A stretch of DNA of 64,000 nt from Sneathiella chinensis (GCF_012720115.1 NZ_VNWN01000004.1:186001-250000), one strand, 5' to 3'. Counted from the first letter of the stretch, positions 28,004-35,731 are shown. The notes: generated from the sequence alone by a model not told the origin. Program-made: numbers and translations.

Positions 28004-28978
28004 ATGCTCATCAGGATCAGGAAAAGCTGGGAGATACAGGAAAGCCGCGTCACGCCTGAGGCAACGTACGTGAACCGCCGGGATATTCTGCGGGGAATGG
28101 GGCTTGGCGGACTGGCGATCGGATCGGCTTCTCTTGGTTTGCCGGGAAAGGTGTATGCGGATAATGCAGACCCCAGCCAGAGCCTGTATCCGGTTTCCCG
28201 AAATCCGGCCTATCAGGTGGATCGGGACCTGACCCCCTACAAGATCGCGTCAACCTACAACAATTTCTATGAATTCGGGTCGCACAAGAATATTGCCCGG
28301 GCGGCGCAGCGCCTGAATATCCGACCGTGGACGGTCACCATTGATGGCATGGTGTCAACACCGCGTGAGATTGCCATTGATGATCTTCTTGCCCGAATGC
28401 CACTGGAGGAGCGGATCTATCGCCATCGCTGCGTCGAGGCGTGGTCCATGGTGGTGCCATGGAGTGGTTTCCCCTTGAAGGAACTGGTTCGTCTGGCCGA
28501 CCCGACGGCAGATGCCCGGTATCTGGTCATGCAGACATTCGAGGACAGTTCCGTTGCATCCGGGCAGAAGCAATTCTGGTATCCGTGGCCCTATACAGAG
28601 GTCCTGACACTTGAAGAGGCGACCCATGATCTCGCCTTCATGGTGACCGGTCTTTATGGAAAACCCGTTCCCAAGCAAAACGGGGCCCCGCTGCGGCTGG
28701 CGGTTCCGTGGAAATACGGGTTCAAGCATGTGAAGTCCATTGCCCGTTTCAGTTTCGTCAAGGAGCGGCCGAAAACCTTCTGGGAAACCCTGAACAGCGA
28801 TGAATATGGTTTCTGGGCAAATGTGAACCCGGATGTGCCGCATCCGCGCTGGTCACAGGCAAGCGAGCGGGACATCGGAACAGGGGAGCGCTTCCCGACA
28901 CTGCTTTTCAATGGCTACGCCGAAGCGGTTCAGGGGCTTTATCGGAATGTTGAGGATAAAAGCCGCCTGTTCGTATAG
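28004..28978 (+). CDS. msrP: Protein-methionine-sulfoxide reductase catalytic subunit MsrP
   Basis: This periplasmic molybdoenzyme of the sulfite oxidase fold repairs oxidised methionines in envelope proteins. The 324-aa precursor has a Tat signal with twin Arg at 25-26 (NRRDILRGMGLGGLA), a mature region with SHKNIARAAQ, and RHRCVEAWSMVVPWSGFPL in which Cys143 should bind molybdenum. The C-terminal RFPTLLFNGYAEAVQGLY is typical. Start at 28004 follows GGAGGAGAAGG. The membrane partner MsrQ, usually the next gene, is absent here; the minus-strand small-RNA array follows instead. Confidence 0.93.
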   Translation: MLIRIRKSWEIQESRVTPEATYVNRRDILRGMGLGGLAIGSASLGLPGKVYADNADPSQSLYPVSRNPAYQVDRDLTPYKIASTYNNFYEFGSHKNIARAAQRLNIRPWTVTIDGMVSTPREIAIDDLLARMPLEERIYRHRCVEAWSMVVPWSGFPLKELVRLADPTADARYLVMQTFEDSSVASGQKQFWYPWPYTEVLTLEEATHDLAFMVTGLYGKPVPKQNGAPLRLAVPWKYGFKHVKSIARFSFVKERPKTFWETLNSDEYGFWANVNPDVPHPRWSQASERDIGTGERFPTLLFNGYAEAVQGLYRNVEDKSRLFV

Positions 28979-29003
28979 TTGTTTTCTCAGACTGTACAAA
29001 AGG

Positions 29004-29155
29004 AAAAGCCGGCCTTTGGGAGAAAGGCCGGCCAGTCTAACAGGGAGATCTGTCTTATGAGAAAGACAGGCAGTAACCTCAATTTGGGAGGGTGAGGTTA
29101 CCGCAATTCAGGCTTTCACCCGAAAAGCGAAAAGTTAGGGGAACTGTTTCGCTTC
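29004..29155 (-). ncRNA. Candidate small RNA A of a tandem hairpin-RNA array
   Basis: Read on the minus strand there are four hairpins. HP1 (29127-29152) has loop CCCCT. HP2 (29073-29101) has stem GTAACCTCA/TGAGGTTAC and loop CCCTCCCAAAT. HP3 (29050-29069) has stem CTGTCTT/AAGACAG. A linker with CTCCCTGTTAGACT precedes terminator HP4 (29008-29032), GCCGGCCTTT-CTCCC-AAAGGCCGGC then TTTT. The T-run falls after the stem only on the minus strand, which sets the orientation. The 5' end is approximate. Three of four loops expose CCCC/CUCCC sequence complementary to Shine-Dalgarno regions. No expression evidence is available to me. Confidence 0.72.
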
Positions 29156-29211
29156 ATCCACATGTAGGTATGCAGGGGGAGGAATTGAATCCCTGAAAAG
29201 GCATGGCAGCC

Positions 29212-29226
29212 ATGCAGAAAACGCAT
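29212..29226. promoter_or_regulatory. LysR-type dyad upstream of small RNA A
   Basis: ATGCAGAAAACGCAT is an ATGC-N7-GCAT dyad with T and A separated by 11 nt, as in LysR boxes. Similar 15-mers precede RNA B and RNA C. Confidence 0.55.
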
Positions 29227-29238
29227 GTAGGGCGGATG

Positions 29239-29421
29239 AAAAAAAAGCCAGCCTCATAAGAGGCTGGCAAGTCTAACAGGGAGGTACACCATCTAAGGAT
29301 GGTGAAGGTTGTTCGCAAATGGGAGGAAAGCGAACAACCGGGAATATCGATAAGGGATCGATATTCGATCAATATTGCGGTGCAACGTTGATGAAGGGAA
29401 TATAGGGGTAACCGTCGGGCC
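29239..29421 (-). ncRNA. Candidate small RNA B of the array
   Basis: On the minus strand HP1 (29342-29366) is GAATATCGAT-CCCTT-ATCGATATTC, HP2 (29307-29339) has a perfect 10-bp stem GGTTGTTCGC/GCGAACAACC with loop TTTCCTCCCATTT, and HP3 (29287-29304) is CACCATC-CTTA-GATGGTG. The linker CCTCCCTGTTAGACTT follows, then terminator HP4 (29247-29268), GCCAGCCTC-TTAT-GAGGCTGGC with eight Ts. A possible promoter is TTGCAT at 29450-29455 and TATGTG at 29428-29433 (16-nt spacer), giving a start near 29421 and an RNA of roughly 180 nt. The promoter is inferred. Confidence 0.75.
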
Positions 29422-29449
29422 GTGCTACACATAATTTTGCAGTGCACCT

Positions 29450-29464
29450 ATGCAAAAACTGCAT
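29450..29464. promoter_or_regulatory. LysR-type dyad upstream of small RNA B
   Basis: ATGCAAAAACTGCAT, again ATGC-N7-GCAT/T-N11-A, overlaps the putative -35 element of RNA B. Confidence 0.55.
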
Positions 29465-29545
29465 TCCCGTTAAATCATTGAATTAATTTGTAAAAATATA
29501 ACAATTGGGGCAAGTGCGCTGCAATAAAACTGTCATACTTTGGGC

Positions 29546-29744
29546 AAAAAAATTGCCAGCCTCGGGAGAGGCTGGCAAGTCTAACAGGGAGGTTGCCATG
29601 TCAGGGGGACATGGCAGGCTGTTTGAGATTGGGAGGAAATCAAACAGCGTTTCGCGAAAAGTTGGGAGACTGTCGCGAAATTCGGTAGTGCTGCGATGCA
29701 GCATCTGATGACCTGTATTTATGAAATTCCTGAAGCAAATAGAA
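29546..29744 (-). ncRNA. Candidate small RNA C of the array
   Basis: On the minus strand HP1 (29650-29680) is TTTCGCGA/TCGCGAAA with a CTCCC loop, HP2 (29618-29648) is GCTGTTTGA/TCAAACAGC with loop TTTCCTCCCAATC, and HP3 (29594-29616) is TGCCATGTC-CCCCT-GACATGGCA. The linker CCTCCCTGTTAGACT follows, then terminator HP4 (29553-29578) with core GCCAGCCTC-TCCC-GAGGCTGGC and a T7 run. A TATATA at 29751-29756 could be the -10 element, giving a start near 29744. The terminator stem matches RNA B exactly, while the HP1 sequence resembles RNA A, so the three are duplicated and partly mixed copies. Confidence 0.75.
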
Positions 29745-29766
29745 GAAGAATATATACAATGCGGGC

Positions 29767-29781
29767 ATGCGTTTATTGCAT
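29767..29781. promoter_or_regulatory. LysR-type dyad upstream of small RNA C
   Basis: ATGCGTTTATTGCAT (minus strand ATGCAATAAACGCAT) differs from the RNA A site ATGCAGAAAACGCAT at only two positions. It lies just upstream of the putative RNA C promoter and about 60 bp after the end of the LysR gene. Confidence 0.6.
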
Positions 29782-29840
29782 ACCTTTCAAGTCATTGAAA
29801 AATAACAAAAATTATCGGCTTCCGGGATGTTTGGGAGGGA

Positions 29841-30731
29841 TCAGAAATGGGATTCCGCGATCTTCTGAATCAGGAAGTCCCGGAAAATTGTCACCCGTTT
29901 TGATTTCCGAAGCTCCTCCGGATACACATAATAGGCGTCAAAGCTGGGGCCTTCCACTTCCGGCAGGATGCGGACAATATTGCTGTGACCCTGCACAATG
30001 TAATGGGGGAGGCTGCCAATACCGACACCGCTTTCGATGGCGAGAAGCAGTCCATAGACGTTGTTCACCTTGAAGATGGGCTCCACCCCCTTGTCGATCT
30101 GGGACAAGGTCTGCATGATCCAGTTTACATTCGAGATGTTGGATGGCGCTTCATCTCCATACACAATGATATTGTGGGAGATCAAATCCTCGACGCAGGT
30201 CGGGGCACCATGCTTTTGCAGATATTCCGGCGACGCATACAGGTGATGGCTGACGGTCATCAGCTTGCGCTTGATCAGGTCCGGTTGGACCGGTTCACGC
30301 AGGCGAATGGCAACGTCGGCTTCGCGCATGCCAAGGTCCAGTTCCTTGTCGGCCAGAACCAGGTTGACGGAAACATCCGGGTAGACATCCAGAAAATCAC
30401 GGATACGGGGGGTCAGCCAGTTGGCTCCCAATCCCACGGTGGCCGTCACCTTGATTTCGCCGGACGGCTTTTCGCGGGAATCCAGAAGGCGTGCTTCTGT
30501 CATGGCCAGTTTGGCAAACACCTCATGGGCCGTGCGGAACAGCAACTCGCCCTGCTCGGTCAGCAGCAGGCCGCGGGCGTGACGATGGAACAGGGAAACA
30601 GTCAGGCTTTCTTCAAGGGCACTGATCTGGCGGCTGACAGCGGATTGACTGAGATGCAGGGCTTCACCCGCACGAGTGAAGCTGCCTGCCTCTGCCACCG
30701 CATGAAATATTCTAAGTTTGTCCCAATCCAT
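29841..30731 (-). CDS. LysR-family regulator of the VtlR/LsrB type
   Basis: The 296-aa protein starts MDWDKLRIFHAVAEAGSF with a winged helix TRAGEALHLSQSAVSRQISALE and continues FHRHARGLLLTEQGELLF and LLDSREKPSGEIKVTATVGLG, which I recognise as the LsrB/VtlR group. LsrB (Sinorhizobium, Agrobacterium) acts in oxidative stress and envelope control; VtlR (Brucella) activates the small RNA AbcR2 and small DUF1127-type proteins. Like lsrB it lies beside trxB. Here it is directly upstream, on the same strand, of three candidate small RNAs. A large inverted repeat precedes its start. Confidence 0.85.
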   Translation of the reverse strand: MDWDKLRIFHAVAEAGSFTRAGEALHLSQSAVSRQISALEESLTVSLFHRHARGLLLTEQGELLFRTAHEVFAKLAMTEARLLDSREKPSGEIKVTATVGLGANWLTPRIRDFLDVYPDVSVNLVLADKELDLGMREADVAIRLREPVQPDLIKRKLMTVSHHLYASPEYLQKHGAPTCVEDLISHNIIVYGDEAPSNISNVNWIMQTLSQIDKGVEPIFKVNNVYGLLLAIESGVGIGSLPHYIVQGHSNIVRILPEVEGPSFDAYYVYPEELRKSKRVTIFRDFLIQKIAESHF

Positions 30732-30740
30732 CCTGTATTC

Positions 30741-30790
30741 CCCAATTCACAATACCGACTGTTCAAGCCCAAGGTATGATTGGAATTGGG
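30741..30790. promoter_or_regulatory. Large imperfect inverted repeat between trxB and the VtlR/LsrB-like gene
   Basis: CCCAATTC (30741-30748) pairs with GAATTGGG (30783-30790), and inside it ATACC (30752-30756) pairs with GGTAT (30773-30777). It begins 10 bp upstream of the LysR start and lies after the trxB stop, so it could be an operator for autoregulation or a trxB terminator. There is no T-run. Confidence 0.45.
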
Positions 30791-30863
30791 CTATTCAAGC
30801 AGATTGTCCCGAGAAAGCAAATAAAATCATGTAATTAGAAAATATCAGGACGCCGGGACATCC

Positions 30864-31835
30864 TTATTCCGCGGCTTCCTGTGCGGCGTGATCCTCATTT
30901 TCTGCCAGATATTTTTCTGCCTCCAGCGCCGCCATACAGCCGGTACCGGCTGCTGTAACCGCCTGACGGTAGATCTTGTCCTGTACATCGCCGCAGGCAA
31001 AGACGCCGGGGATGTTGGTCGCGGTGGAATCCGGGGCGGTGAGGATATATCCCTCGTCATCCATGGTGATCTTGCCAGCAAAAACATCCGTATTCGGTTT
31101 GTGGCCGATGGCGACAAAAACGCCGTGAACAGACAGGTCGCGGGTTTCCCCGGTATTGACGTTCTTGATCCGGGCACCAGTGACGCCCAGCGGGTTGTCA
31201 TCCCCCAGAATTTCCTCAAGAACCGTGTCCCAGATAACCTCGATCTTCGGGTTCTTGTGCAGGCGGTCCACAAGGATTTTTTCCGCCCGGAAAGAATCAC
31301 GGCGATGGATGACGGTGACCTTGTCCGCATGGTTGGTCAGGTACATGGCCTCTTCAACGGCGGTGTTGCCGCCACCAACAACAAGGACTTCCTTGCCGCG
31401 ATAGAAGAAACCGTCACAGGTTGCGCAGGCGGAAACGCCAAATCCCATGAAGGTCTGTTCCGAGGGCAGGCCCAGCCATTTGGCTTGTGCACCTGTTGCG
31501 ATGACGATGCTGTCTGCCTTGTAGACATTGCCGGAATCAGAAGTCGCCACATAGGGACGGGAGGAGAAATCCACGTCGACAATGATGTCATGGTGAATGA
31601 CGGTTCCGACGTTGCGGGCCTGCGCTTCCATCTGTTCCATCAGCCACGGCCCCTGAATGGGGTCTGCGAAACCGGGATAGTTCTCCACCTCGGTGGTAAT
31701 GGTCAATTGCCCGCCGGGCTGAATGCCATGAACCATGATGGGGTTAAGGGAAGCCCGGGCCGCGTAAACGGCGGCGGTGCATCCGGCCGGACCGGATCCG
31801 ATGATTAGAACACTGGTGTTGAAGGTCTCGGCCAT
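30864..31835 (-). CDS. trxB: Thioredoxin-disulfide reductase
   Basis: This FAD enzyme passes electrons from NADPH to thioredoxin. The 323-aa product has the FAD motif IIGSGPAGCTAA (11-22), the redox pair Cys137/Cys140 in ACATCDG, the NADPH motif VVGGGNTAVEEA and the C-terminal GVFACGDVQDKIYRQAVTAAGTG. The ATG at 31835 follows CAGGAG; an upstream ATG at 31865 is less likely. It is upstream of the VtlR/LsrB-like gene on the same strand, a conserved alphaproteobacterial pairing that fits an oxidative-stress role. Confidence 0.97.
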   Translation of the reverse strand: MAETFNTSVLIIGSGPAGCTAAVYAARASLNPIMVHGIQPGGQLTITTEVENYPGFADPIQGPWLMEQMEAQARNVGTVIHHDIIVDVDFSSRPYVATSDSGNVYKADSIVIATGAQAKWLGLPSEQTFMGFGVSACATCDGFFYRGKEVLVVGGGNTAVEEAMYLTNHADKVTVIHRRDSFRAEKILVDRLHKNPKIEVIWDTVLEEILGDDNPLGVTGARIKNVNTGETRDLSVHGVFVAIGHKPNTDVFAGKITMDDEGYILTAPDSTATNIPGVFACGDVQDKIYRQAVTAAGTGCMAALEAEKYLAENEDHAAQEAAE

Positions 31836-31963
31836 TTCTTGCTCCTGAAAATCCTGTCTTCGCACTGATCGCGTTTGCGCGAGTGTCTCTATTTATTACG
31901 CGTGGTATGGACATGCAAGGGGCAGTATGGAGCAATTCCCGAAGGCAGCCTGCTTCTGGTTGT

Positions 31964-32947
31964 TCAGGCGCTTTTCCGGTTCGTCAGGATGGTTTGGATA
32001 CAATCCGCAATTCGCCGTGTTTCCGCCAGTTCCGGCGGGGTCCAGCTGTCCCAGCGACCGGTGAAGGGGCGTGTCCGGTCCCGCTCTCTCATGGTGGCGT
32101 GAAACCGGGTGAATTTCCGGTTGCCGCCGGGAAGGTCGAAAACCAGAACCGGTTTGCCCGCTGTACAGGCTTCGCAGACCATATTGACGGAATCGGCGGT
32201 GACAATGACCAGGTCGGCTTTTTCCAGATAGGCGAAATAGGGATTGTCCCCTGTGCCGCGCCAGATTCTGTGGGGCAGGTTCGCCAGACAGTCTTCGAGG
32301 ATCTTCTCATTCTCGGGCCCGGTCCGGCGGGATGTGGTCACCAGAAAGCTGCAATCCGTTTCTTCCTGCAACTGTTCCAACCGGGTGGTCAGGGCGTGCA
32401 TGGTTTCTGGTGTCACCTCATAGCAGCGGTTGCTGCCGCCCACCAGAACCGTCACCACAGGGGCGGAAAGGCCGGCCAGTTCGTCTGAAAAACGGGCCGC
32501 TTCCTCGGACAGGCGCTGCGGGGTGATCCGGGTGAGGGAGCCTTCGCTGACCAGCACATTGGGGCCGCGCAAGGCATCGTGTTCCGGCACCACCACCAGA
32601 TCGAACCGGTTTGCCGGGGCGTTCGGGGTCTGGATATGGATGGTGAAGGTCGCCCCCTTGCTGGCCTTGCGGATGGCCATGCTCATGGGGATTGCCTGCC
32701 GTCCGCAGGTGATCAGGATGTCAGGCCACGGCGGATCAAGACGATCGCCGCTGTCTTTCAGTTGCCGAAGCGGAGAGAGCCAAAACTGCGGCGGCAGCCA
32801 GCGCCACGGCTTTTTTGTGTGGATGCGTTTGACCTTGAAATCCAGTCCCATTGCCTCGGCCAGTCCGATGCACTGGTTTTCCATTCCGGCGCTGCCGTCC
32901 GTGACAACCCAGCAGGTGCGGGCGGGGTCTGAACTGGAAATGGGCAT
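31964..32947 (-). CDS. ELM1/GtrOC1-family protein (mitochondrial-fission ELM1-like)
   Basis: The 327-aa protein has the family N-terminus CWVVTDGSAGMENQCIGLAEA, the block TFTIHIQTPNAP, VLVGGSNRCYEV and a C-terminal VTADSVNMVCEACTAGKPV, which has the feel of a GT-B glycosyltransferase donor site. ELM1 in plants affects mitochondrial fission; alphaproteobacterial homologues are widespread but lack a defined activity, and an envelope glycosyltransferase role is only suggested. It lies upstream of trxB on the same strand, with 128 bp between, and is divergent from the Lrp-type gene. Confidence 0.8.
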   Translation of the reverse strand: MPISSSDPARTCWVVTDGSAGMENQCIGLAEAMGLDFKVKRIHTKKPWRWLPPQFWLSPLRQLKDSGDRLDPPWPDILITCGRQAIPMSMAIRKASKGATFTIHIQTPNAPANRFDLVVVPEHDALRGPNVLVSEGSLTRITPQRLSEEAARFSDELAGLSAPVVTVLVGGSNRCYEVTPETMHALTTRLEQLQEETDCSFLVTTSRRTGPENEKILEDCLANLPHRIWRGTGDNPYFAYLEKADLVIVTADSVNMVCEACTAGKPVLVFDLPGGNRKFTRFHATMRERDRTRPFTGRWDSWTPPELAETRRIADCIQTILTNRKSA

Positions 32948-33123
32948 ACGGGTCCTTTTTCTCGTTGTCGTGCCGGTGGGCTGAGCACCGCTATCTGCTT
33001 GGCACTATTCAGGCGGAATCTTGCAGGTCAAGTGTTTTAATTGGGTTTTGGGCTGATACAAAGACTTGGCGTCCCTTCTGCATTGTAATAATATTGCGCG
33101 CAAATGATCTTCGGAGGCAATAT

Positions 33124-33627
33124 ATGCAACGAGTGAAACTCGATGAAATCGATCGGCGGATTCTGCACGATCTTCAGGAAAACGGGCGGATTACCAATGT
33201 GGAACTCGCCAAGAATGCAGGGATATCGGCGCCACCTTGTCTGCGCCGTGTTCGTGCGCTGGAGGAATCCGGTTACATTTCGGGGTATCATGCGCAACTT
33301 AATTCCGAAAGCCTTGGTTTCGGGGTTACGGTTTTTGCCCTTGTCGGTCTGCACAGTCAGGCCGAGGCGGATTTGAACGCCTTTGAGGATCAGGTCCAGA
33401 GATGGCCGCTTGTCCGGGAATGCTACATGCTGGCCGGGGAAAACGACTTTATCCTGAAAGTGGTCGCCAAGGATTGGGATGCCTATCAGCAGTTCCTGAC
33501 CCACGAACTGACCGCCGCCCCCAACGTGGAACATGTCAAGACATCGCTTGGCATTCGCGTTTCCAAGTTTCTGCCGGGTGTCCCGGTCGAAATGGAAGGA
33601 AAGACAAATACCGAGGATGCCTTGTAA
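33124..33627 (+). CDS. Lrp/AsnC-family transcriptional regulator
   Basis: The 167-aa protein starts VKLDEIDRRILHDLQENGRITNVELAKNAGISAPPCLRRVRALEESGYI, the standard Lrp helix-turn-helix, followed by the RAM ligand domain (CYMLAGENDFILKVVAKDWDAYQQFL). Lrp-type proteins sense amino acids as oligomers. The ATG at 33124 follows GGAGG. The next gene, an acyl-CoA synthetase, begins 75 bp downstream and might be a target, but the pair is not clearly an operon. Confidence 0.92.
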   Translation: MQRVKLDEIDRRILHDLQENGRITNVELAKNAGISAPPCLRRVRALEESGYISGYHAQLNSESLGFGVTVFALVGLHSQAEADLNAFEDQVQRWPLVRECYMLAGENDFILKVVAKDWDAYQQFLTHELTAAPNVEHVKTSLGIRVSKFLPGVPVEMEGKTNTEDAL

Positions 33628-33702
33628 TCAGGCATCCTGTCGGTGGATTTTCACGCGCAAAACAAAAACAATAAACTGCAGGGAATGTGCAAGGAATACG
33701 CC

Positions 33703-35322
33703 ATGAATCCGTTTGAAATGAACCTCGATGCCTCCAGGGCGAATTATGATCCGTTGACACCGCTGACCTTCCTTGAACGGTCAGCGGCCGTCTATCCGGA
33801 TCACAAGGCCATGGTGCATGGGGACTGGTCCTATACCTACGCCGAATTTTACGACCGGTGTCGGCGGTTGGCGAGTGCCATCGCGAAGCAGGGACTGGGG
33901 CAGGGCGATACGGTCAGTATCATGGCGCCCAATATTCCAGCCATTCTGGAAAGTCATTTTGGGGTTCCCATGATGGGCGGGGTCCTCAACGCCCTGAATA
34001 CGCGGCTGGATGCGGACGCCCTTGCGTTCATTCTGGATCACGCGGAATGCAAGCTGCTGATCACGGATCGGGAATATTCCGATGTGATGCGGGCCGCGCT
34101 GAAGAAGGCCTCTGTCAATCCGGTGGTGATCGATATTGACGATCCCGAGGCCGAGGGCGGAGACCTGATCAGCGAGATGACCTATGAAGCCTTTCTTGAA
34201 ACGGGCGATCCCGATTTTGAATGGACCGGTCCGGCGGATGAATGGCAGGCCATTGCCCTGAACTATACATCCGGGACGACCGGAGACCCGAAAGGTGTGG
34301 TTTACCACCACCGCGGGGCTTATCTTGCGGCAACCGGCAGCAGCATGTCCTGGAACCTGCCAAAACACCCGACCTATCTTTGGACCCTTCCGATGTTCCA
34401 TTGCAACGGATGGTGTTTCCCCTGGGCCATTACGGCGGTTGGCGGAACGCATGTCTGTCTTCGCAAGGTCGAGGCGGATGGTATCTATGCTGCCATGGGG
34501 GATCACGGTGTTGATCACTTGTGCGGGGCACCGATCATTCTGTCCATGCTGATCAATACCGGTGATGAAAACAAGGCCAAGGCCCGCCCCGGAACCAAGG
34601 TCATGGTGGCGGCGTCCCCGCCGCCGGCGGCGGTACTGGCAGAAATGGACCAGCTTGGGTTTGATGTGACCCATGTGTATGGCCTGACCGAAAGCTATGG
34701 CCCCGCTGTCTATTGCGACTGGCGCGATGACTGGAATGACAAATCCGTACAGGATCGGGCCGCCCTGAAGGCCCGGCAAGGGGTGCGGTATCATGCGCTG
34801 AGTGGTCTGGATGTGTTGGACCCGGACAGCCTGCAACCGGTCCCTCGGGATGGGGCGACCATGGGCGAGGTGATGATGCGCGGCAACCTGATCATGAAGG
34901 GATACCTGAAAAATCCGTCCACCACGGAAAAGTCCTTTAAGGGGGGATGGTTCCATACCGGGGACTTGGCCGTCATTCACGAGGATGGGTATATCGAGCT
35001 TCGGGACCGGTCCAAGGATATCATTATTTCAGGCGGCGAGAATATCTCCACCATCGAGGTGGAGGGGCTGCTGTATAAGCATCCAGCGGTTCTGGAGGCG
35101 GCTGTTGTGGCGCGCCCCGATGACAAATGGGGGGAAACCCCGTGCGCCTTTGTGATGCTGCGGGATGGCAGTAGCGCCACAGAGCAGGACATCATCGCTT
35201 TCTGCCGCGATAACATGGCGCATTTCAAATGCCCGAAGACCGTGGTGTTTGAGGACTTGCCCAAAACGTCGACCGGCAAGGTACAAAAATTCGTTCTGAG
35301 AGAGCGCGCCAAGAACCTCTAG
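33703..35322 (+). CDS. AMP-forming acyl-CoA synthetase (medium-chain/DmdB-like)
   Basis: The 539-aa ligase activates a carboxylic acid via an acyl-adenylate to its CoA thioester. It has the P-loop-like YTSGTTGDPKGVVYHHRG, a middle YGLTESYGPAVY, the hinge GWFHTGDLAVIHEDGYIELRDR, and the C-terminal PKTSTGKVQKF with the catalytic lysine. Sequence style and length resemble the group that includes medium-chain ligases and the methylmercaptopropionate-CoA ligase DmdB; the substrate cannot be set from sequence alone. The ATG at 33703 follows AAGGAA. Confidence 0.85.
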   Translation: MNPFEMNLDASRANYDPLTPLTFLERSAAVYPDHKAMVHGDWSYTYAEFYDRCRRLASAIAKQGLGQGDTVSIMAPNIPAILESHFGVPMMGGVLNALNTRLDADALAFILDHAECKLLITDREYSDVMRAALKKASVNPVVIDIDDPEAEGGDLISEMTYEAFLETGDPDFEWTGPADEWQAIALNYTSGTTGDPKGVVYHHRGAYLAATGSSMSWNLPKHPTYLWTLPMFHCNGWCFPWAITAVGGTHVCLRKVEADGIYAAMGDHGVDHLCGAPIILSMLINTGDENKAKARPGTKVMVAASPPPAAVLAEMDQLGFDVTHVYGLTESYGPAVYCDWRDDWNDKSVQDRAALKARQGVRYHALSGLDVLDPDSLQPVPRDGATMGEVMMRGNLIMKGYLKNPSTTEKSFKGGWFHTGDLAVIHEDGYIELRDRSKDIIISGGENISTIEVEGLLYKHPAVLEAAVVARPDDKWGETPCAFVMLRDGSSATEQDIIAFCRDNMAHFKCPKTVVFEDLPKTSTGKVQKFVLRERAKNL

Positions 35323-35429
35323 GTGTCACCCGCTTTCTATCGCGCTGCGTGACGGACAGTGTGCATTATGACTTTCTTAACCAGACGGGAGCATTCTGAA
35401 CAGGAATGCTCCCTAGGAAAGGTTGAGAC

Positions 35430-35699
35430 ATGACACATTTTCTGGTGACGGAAGAGAACCCGGACGGGAAGAGACTGGAACAGGTTCTGTCCATGGTGCG
35501 GAATGATGTTATCCAGCGTTGTATGTTGATCGCAGAGGATCATCGGCCCGAAGCCCAAGCCGTTCTGGCCAATAATATGAAGGTGTTGGGTTTGTTGACC
35601 GAGGCGATTGGCCTTGCCGAAGACAGTACCCGAATTCTGGATAAGGCATTTGGCCCCAGTCAGGCGGCAAGAGGCGGCCCGCCCCGCATTGGTGTCTAG
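35430..35699 (+). CDS. Small hypothetical protein
   Basis: This is an 89-aa predicted cytosolic protein that I do not recognise. It is mostly helical (LEQVLSMVRNDVIQRCMLIAEDHRPEAQAVLANNMKVLGLLTEAI) with a Gly/Pro-rich C-terminal end. AGGAAAGG precedes the ATG, which supports translation. It is about 107 bp after the acyl-CoA synthetase on the same strand and converges with the alpha/beta hydrolase. Confidence 0.6.
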   Translation: MTHFLVTEENPDGKRLEQVLSMVRNDVIQRCMLIAEDHRPEAQAVLANNMKVLGLLTEAIGLAEDSTRILDKAFGPSQAARGGPPRIGV

Positions 35700-35731
35700 C
35701 GGGGCGACGCCGATTTGAAGGCCGTTGGCGG

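Noticed and set aside
29461-29500. CtrA site (TTAA-N7-TTAA) in the RNA array
   Set aside because: The TTAA pairs present there are spaced 9 rather than 7 nt apart.
29154-29704. Two short minus-strand open frames of 97 and 73 codons
   Set aside because: They run through the hairpins of the small-RNA array; their peptides simply reflect the repeated stem sequences and they lack ribosome sites.
29004-29744. CRISPR array or mobile repeat (REP/BIME type)
   Set aside because: The units are not direct repeats with uniform spacers, each ends in a directional terminator with a T-run, and each has its own upstream dyad, which fits RNA genes better.
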